A program made the translations under genes and the position numbers. DNA of 7,608 bases from CAG-390 sp964579135. Lineage in GTDB: Bacteria; Bacillota; Clostridia; Oscillospirales; CAG-272. Each line of letters starts with the position of its first letter. Position 1 is the stretch's first letter. This document shows positions 5,322-7,608 of the stretch, piece by piece. The notes below the pieces were generated by a model that ran no database searches, was not told where the DNA came from, and was given only the letters and a program-made list of their open reading frames with translations. The DNA lies in the NCBI GenBank assembly GCA_964579135.1, contig CAZOFD010000038.1, positions 1-7,608 of the forward strand, read 5' to 3'.

Positions 5322-6220
5322 TCGAAGAATTTTCGCTCGGCACGGCGTTTTTGCCTTGCGAATCCGTCAACTTGGAGATCACGTCCGCCGAAGTGGACAG
5401 ACCGGGGCTCGCTCTTACGGGCTTTTTCGAGATGTTTAAGCCCGAGAGGATACAGCTCATAGGCAATGCCGAGCACAAGTATCTCGAGGGGCTCTCGCCC
5501 GAGGAGCGCGACCGCCACATCGACAACTTTATAGGTCGCAAGCCCGCAGCGGTAATACTCACGCGCGGCTACGAGCCTTTTAACGAGCTTTTGTTGCAAT
5601 GCCGCAAATTCGGCGTACCGCTGCTTAAAACGGGAGAATCCACCTCCGCATTTATGGCGGCGCTCATAGCTTACCTCAACGTGGTTCTCGCACCGCGAGT
5701 TACAAGGCACGGCGTACTTGTCGAGGTATACGGCGAGGGCATACTGCTGCTCGGCGACAGCGGCGTCGGCAAAAGCGAGACCGCGATCGAGCTCGTAAAA
5801 CGAGGGCATCGTCTTATCGCGGACGACGCGGTTGAGATCAAGCGCGTTTCGGCAAAATCTCTCGTCGGATCTGCTCCCGAGATAATAAAGCACTACGTCG
5901 AACTGCGCGGTATCGGCATCGTGGACGTACGCCGACTTTTCGGTATGTCCGCCGTCAAAGAAACGGAAAAGATCGATTTCGTTATAAATCTCGAGCTTTG
6001 GCAGCAAGGCAAGATGTACGACCGCTTGGGGCTTGAGGAGCACACCATCGACATTCTCGGGATCGAATTGCCAAGCCTTACCATCCCCGTCAGCCCCGGG
6101 CGAAACCTCGCGATAATCATCGAGATCGCGGCAATGAACAACCGCCAAAAAAAGATGGGCTACAACACCGCCGAAGAATTCAACAAGCGCGTTATGGGGA
6201 TGATGGGCGTTTCGCAATAA
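5288..6220 (+). CDS. hprK: HPr kinase/phosphorylase
   Basis: HprK phosphorylates the phosphotransferase carrier HPr on Ser46 with ATP or pyrophosphate, and removes the phosphate when Pi is high. This drives carbon catabolite repression through CcpA in Gram-positive bacteria. The 310-residue product is full length. The N-terminal domain (about 1-130) precedes the catalytic domain with conserved His141, Walker A GDSGVGKS (156-163), RGHRLIADD (172-180), the signature ELRGIGIVDV (205-214) and PVSPGRN (267-273). The C-terminal EIAAMNNRQKKMGYN stretch is typical of clostridial members. AGGA about 7 bases before ATG 5288 supports the start. Ser269 replaces the basic residue usual in PV(R/K)PGRN. It is divergent from mrdA and convergent with tpiA, and appears to be a single-gene transcript ended by the 6335 terminator. 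Confidence 0.96.
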   Translation: MEEYSISLKALIEEFSLGTAFLPCESVNLEITSAEVDRPGLALTGFFEMFKPERIQLIGNAEHKYLEGLSPEERDRHIDNFIGRKPAAVILTRGYEPFNELLLQCRKFGVPLLKTGESTSAFMAALIAYLNVVLAPRVTRHGVLVEVYGEGILLLGDSGVGKSETAIELVKRGHRLIADDAVEIKRVSAKSLVGSAPEIIKHYVELRGIGIVDVRRLFGMSAVKETEKIDFVINLELWQQGKMYDRLGLEEHTIDILGIELPSLTIPVSPGRNLAIIIEIAAMNNRQKKMGYNTAEEFNKRVMGMMGVSQ

Positions 6221-6293
6221 GCGGCGCGTCGCCGCGCTGCGAAAAACGCAATTCACGCCCTGCTTTATATCCGGCACGATCAAGCAAAATTCG

Positions 6294-6315
6294 GGTGACC
6301 GCAAAAAGCGTCACC
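6294..6315. other. Perfect 6-bp hairpin in the hprK-tpiA spacer
   Basis: GGTGAC (6294-6299) pairs with GTCACC (6310-6315), with two further GC pairs possible inside. No T-run follows in either direction, so it is not a standard terminator. A second hairpin, GCGGCG/CGCCGC (6221-6235, 3-base loop), begins directly after the hprK stop. Both may be 3' stabilising structures on the hprK message. Confidence 0.3.
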
Positions 6316-6334
6316 TCCCCCGATAAAACAAAGC

Positions 6335-6390
6335 AAAGACCGACGTCACACGGCTGCTTTCGGCACCGTATGACGTCGGTCTTTATTTTT
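6335..6390. terminator. Strong bidirectional intrinsic terminator for hprK and tpiA
   Basis: A perfect 14-bp inverted repeat, AAAGACCGACGTCA (6335-6348) with TGACGTCGGTCTTT (6371-6384), continues after one mismatch into ACGG/CCGT and a small TGC/GCA tip. On the plus strand it runs into TCTTTATTTTT. On the minus strand the stem's TTT leads into GCTTTGTTTTATC. It lies 114 bases after the hprK stop and 5 bases past the tpiA stop, so it can end both convergent transcripts. Confidence 0.92.
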
Positions 6391-6395
6391 CGCAC

Positions 6396-7166
6396 TTACG
6401 CGTTTGCCGCGTCGACTATCGCCGCAAACTTTTCGGGCACAAGCGACGCTCCGCCGATAAGTCCGCCGTCAACGTCGGGTTGAGCGAGCAACTCCGCGGC
6501 GTTTTTCTCGTTCATCGACCCGCCGTACTGGATCGTCGTCGCCTCGGCAACGTCGTCGCCGTAAAGTTCGGCGATAACGCCGCGAATGGTGCGGCAAGTC
6601 TGCTGAGCCTGCTCGGGGGTCGCGGTGAGACCCGTGCCGATCGCCCAAACGGGCTCGTACGCGATAATAACGTTCTTCATCTGCTCCGCGGAAACTCCCG
6701 CAAGGTCGAGTTTCGTCTGCATACCCACGATCTCGTCGGTTATGCCGCCGAGGCGCTGCTCTTTTACTTCACCGAGGCAAAGGATGACTTTCATCCCCGC
6801 CGCGAGCGCGGCTTTCGTGCGCAGATTAACGGTCTCGTCCGTCTCTCCGAAATACTGACGGCGCTCGCTGTGACCGATAATAACGTATTCGACTCCGCAA
6901 GAAGTGAGCATTTGGGCGGAAACCTCGCCCGTGTAGGCGCCTTTCTCCGCAAAATGCACGTTCTCCGCACCTATGCTTATCTTCGAGCCCGCGGCAGCCT
7001 CCATTGCGGACGCAATGGTAACGTACGGTGCGCAAAAGATAACGTCGCACTTATCCTTGCCTTCTACGAGAGGCTTTACGTTCTCTATAAATACTTTCGC
7101 CTGCGCAGGGGTAAAGTTCATCTTCCAGTTCCCTGCGATAACGGTTCTTCTCTTTGCGGGATTCAT
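6396..7166 (-). CDS. tpiA: Triosephosphate isomerase
   Basis: TpiA interconverts dihydroxyacetone phosphate and glyceraldehyde 3-phosphate in glycolysis and gluconeogenesis, in the cytoplasm as a dimeric TIM barrel. At 256 residues it is full length. All key residues are present: Asn13 and Lys15 in GNWKMN (12-17), His99 in IIGHSERR (96-103), catalytic Glu171 in AYEPVWAIGTG (169-179, which opens into the mobile loop), GGS (215-217) and phosphate-binding GGAS (238-241). The ATG at 7166 follows an in-frame stop two codons upstream, which fixes it as the first possible ATG. AAGG about 8 bases before it is a modest ribosome binding site, preceded by a small CCCCG/CGGGG hairpin (7181-7193). It lies 174 bases after pgk in the common pgk-tpiA order and ends at the shared terminator. 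Confidence 0.97.
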   Translation of the reverse strand: MNPAKRRTVIAGNWKMNFTPAQAKVFIENVKPLVEGKDKCDVIFCAPYVTIASAMEAAAGSKISIGAENVHFAEKGAYTGEVSAQMLTSCGVEYVIIGHSERRQYFGETDETVNLRTKAALAAGMKVILCLGEVKEQRLGGITDEIVGMQTKLDLAGVSAEQMKNVIIAYEPVWAIGTGLTATPEQAQQTCRTIRGVIAELYGDDVAEATTIQYGGSMNEKNAAELLAQPDVDGGLIGGASLVPEKFAAIVDAANA

Positions 7167-7340
7167 TATTCACGCCTTGCCCCCGGCACGGGGACTTCCT
7201 TTCATAATTGAGTTTGTAAACGCGGTCGACCGAAGCGAACCGCGACGAGGACGAAACGAGGACAGGGCGCACGCGCCTTGCCTCTCGCCCAAGCGGACGT
7301 CTCGCCCGACAAATCGCCGCTTCAGCCGGTAAACGAGATC
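7167..7340 (-). other. Structured pgk-tpiA spacer
   Basis: This GC-rich 174-base gap contains three short perfect inverted repeats: CCCCG/CGGGG (7181-7193), CGCGGT/ACCGCG (7221-7244) and GGCGC/GCGCC (7266-7277). It also has two copies of ACGAGGAC (7245-7252 and 7256-7263). None is followed by a T-run, so pgk and tpiA can share a transcript. The hairpins could mark mRNA processing or set different TpiA and Pgk levels. Confidence 0.35.
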
Positions 7341-7607
7341 TTATTTATCTTCGAGGCAAGCGATTCCGGGGAGCTCGAGACCCTCGAGGAATTCGAGCGA
7401 AGCGCCGCCGCCCGTGGAAACGTGCGTCATCTTGTCGGCATATCCGAGTTTTTCAACCGCAGCCGCAGAGTCGCCGCCGCCGATGATGGAGATAGCGCCG
7501 CTTTCCGCAACGGCATTGGCAACGGCGTTAGTACCGCCGGCAAAATGCGCCCATTCGGAAACGCCCATAGGTCCGTTCCAAACGACGGTGCCCGCGCCCT
7601 TTATCGC
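7341..7607 (-). CDS. pgk: Phosphoglycerate kinase, C-terminal part (cut by window edge)
   Basis: Pgk transfers phosphate between 1,3-bisphosphoglycerate and ADP, the first ATP-making step of glycolysis. Only the last 88 residues lie in the window; the gene continues past the right edge. The visible part is the nucleotide-binding C-terminal domain. It has the VVWNGPMGV stretch, GGGDSAAAVEKLG, and the closing STGGGASLEFLEG motif that binds ATP phosphates and lines the hinge. All are family hallmarks and nothing looks broken. The gene ends with TAA 174 bases before tpiA, and the pair forms the usual glycolytic order. The frame is read from the edge, not from the internal ATG at 7568, because GTVVWNGP upstream is clearly Pgk sequence. 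Confidence 0.96.
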   Translation of the reverse strand, partial: AIKGAGTVVWNGPMGVSEWAHFAGGTNAVANAVAESGAISIIGGGDSAAAVEKLGYADKMTHVSTGGGASLEFLEGLELPGIACLEDK

Positions 7608-7608
7608 G

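Noticed and set aside
5123..6304. A 393-codon open frame on the minus strand opposite hprK
   Set aside because: It covers the HprK catalytic domain in antisense and extends through its promoter, leader and 3' spacer, with no ribosome binding site or recognisable motif.
7170..7340. In-frame continuation of pgk for 57 codons past its stop
   Set aside because: Pgk is complete at its normal C-terminus. The extra stretch has no supported start and a basic low-information composition, so it is spacer.

Overview
The window looks like a chromosomal segment of a spore-forming, Gram-positive-type bacterium of the Clostridia. The signs are an HPr kinase/phosphorylase (HprK), a clostridial-style RarA, strong GGAGG-type ribosome binding sites, several GTG starts, and a 27-codon reading frame that fits SpoVM, a spore coat anchor. 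GC content is moderate to high, with heavy use of GCG/CGC/GCC codons. I cannot name a genus. No phage genes, IS element, CRISPR array, tRNA or rRNA is visible.

Layout. Positions 1-164 hold an 18-copy, 9-bp tandem repeat that runs in from the left edge and may be the 3' end of a plus-strand gene. From 208 to 4943, on the minus strand, is a probable operon transcribed right to left: mrdA (PBP2), mreC, an unnamed 50-residue two-helix membrane protein, spoVM and rarA. The 50-residue gene and spoVM are very small and easily missed. Between spoVM and rarA lies a nested three-helix inverted repeat. Positions 4944-5287 are a divergent control region with an extended -10 promoter candidate for each direction. 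HprK is encoded on the plus strand (5288-6220). It faces the minus-strand glycolytic pair pgk (cut by the right edge) and tpiA, and a strong two-way terminator (6335-6390) lies between them.

How the genes work together. PBP2 and MreC belong to the side-wall elongation machine (elongasome). SpoVM marks the forespore surface and RarA acts at stalled replication forks, so the left operon joins envelope growth, sporulation and replication repair. mreB is not here, and mreD is absent from its usual place beside mreC. On the right, HprK senses glycolytic state (ATP, Pi, fructose-1,6-bisphosphate) and sets HPr-Ser phosphorylation. TpiA and Pgk are lower-glycolysis enzymes. The two units are convergent, so the link is thematic rather than a shared transcript.

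Most of the window is conserved housekeeping sequence. The parts worth a second look are the two tiny genes, the nested RNA-like structure, the 9-bp array and the structured hprK leader. I found no strong evidence for a wholly new system.
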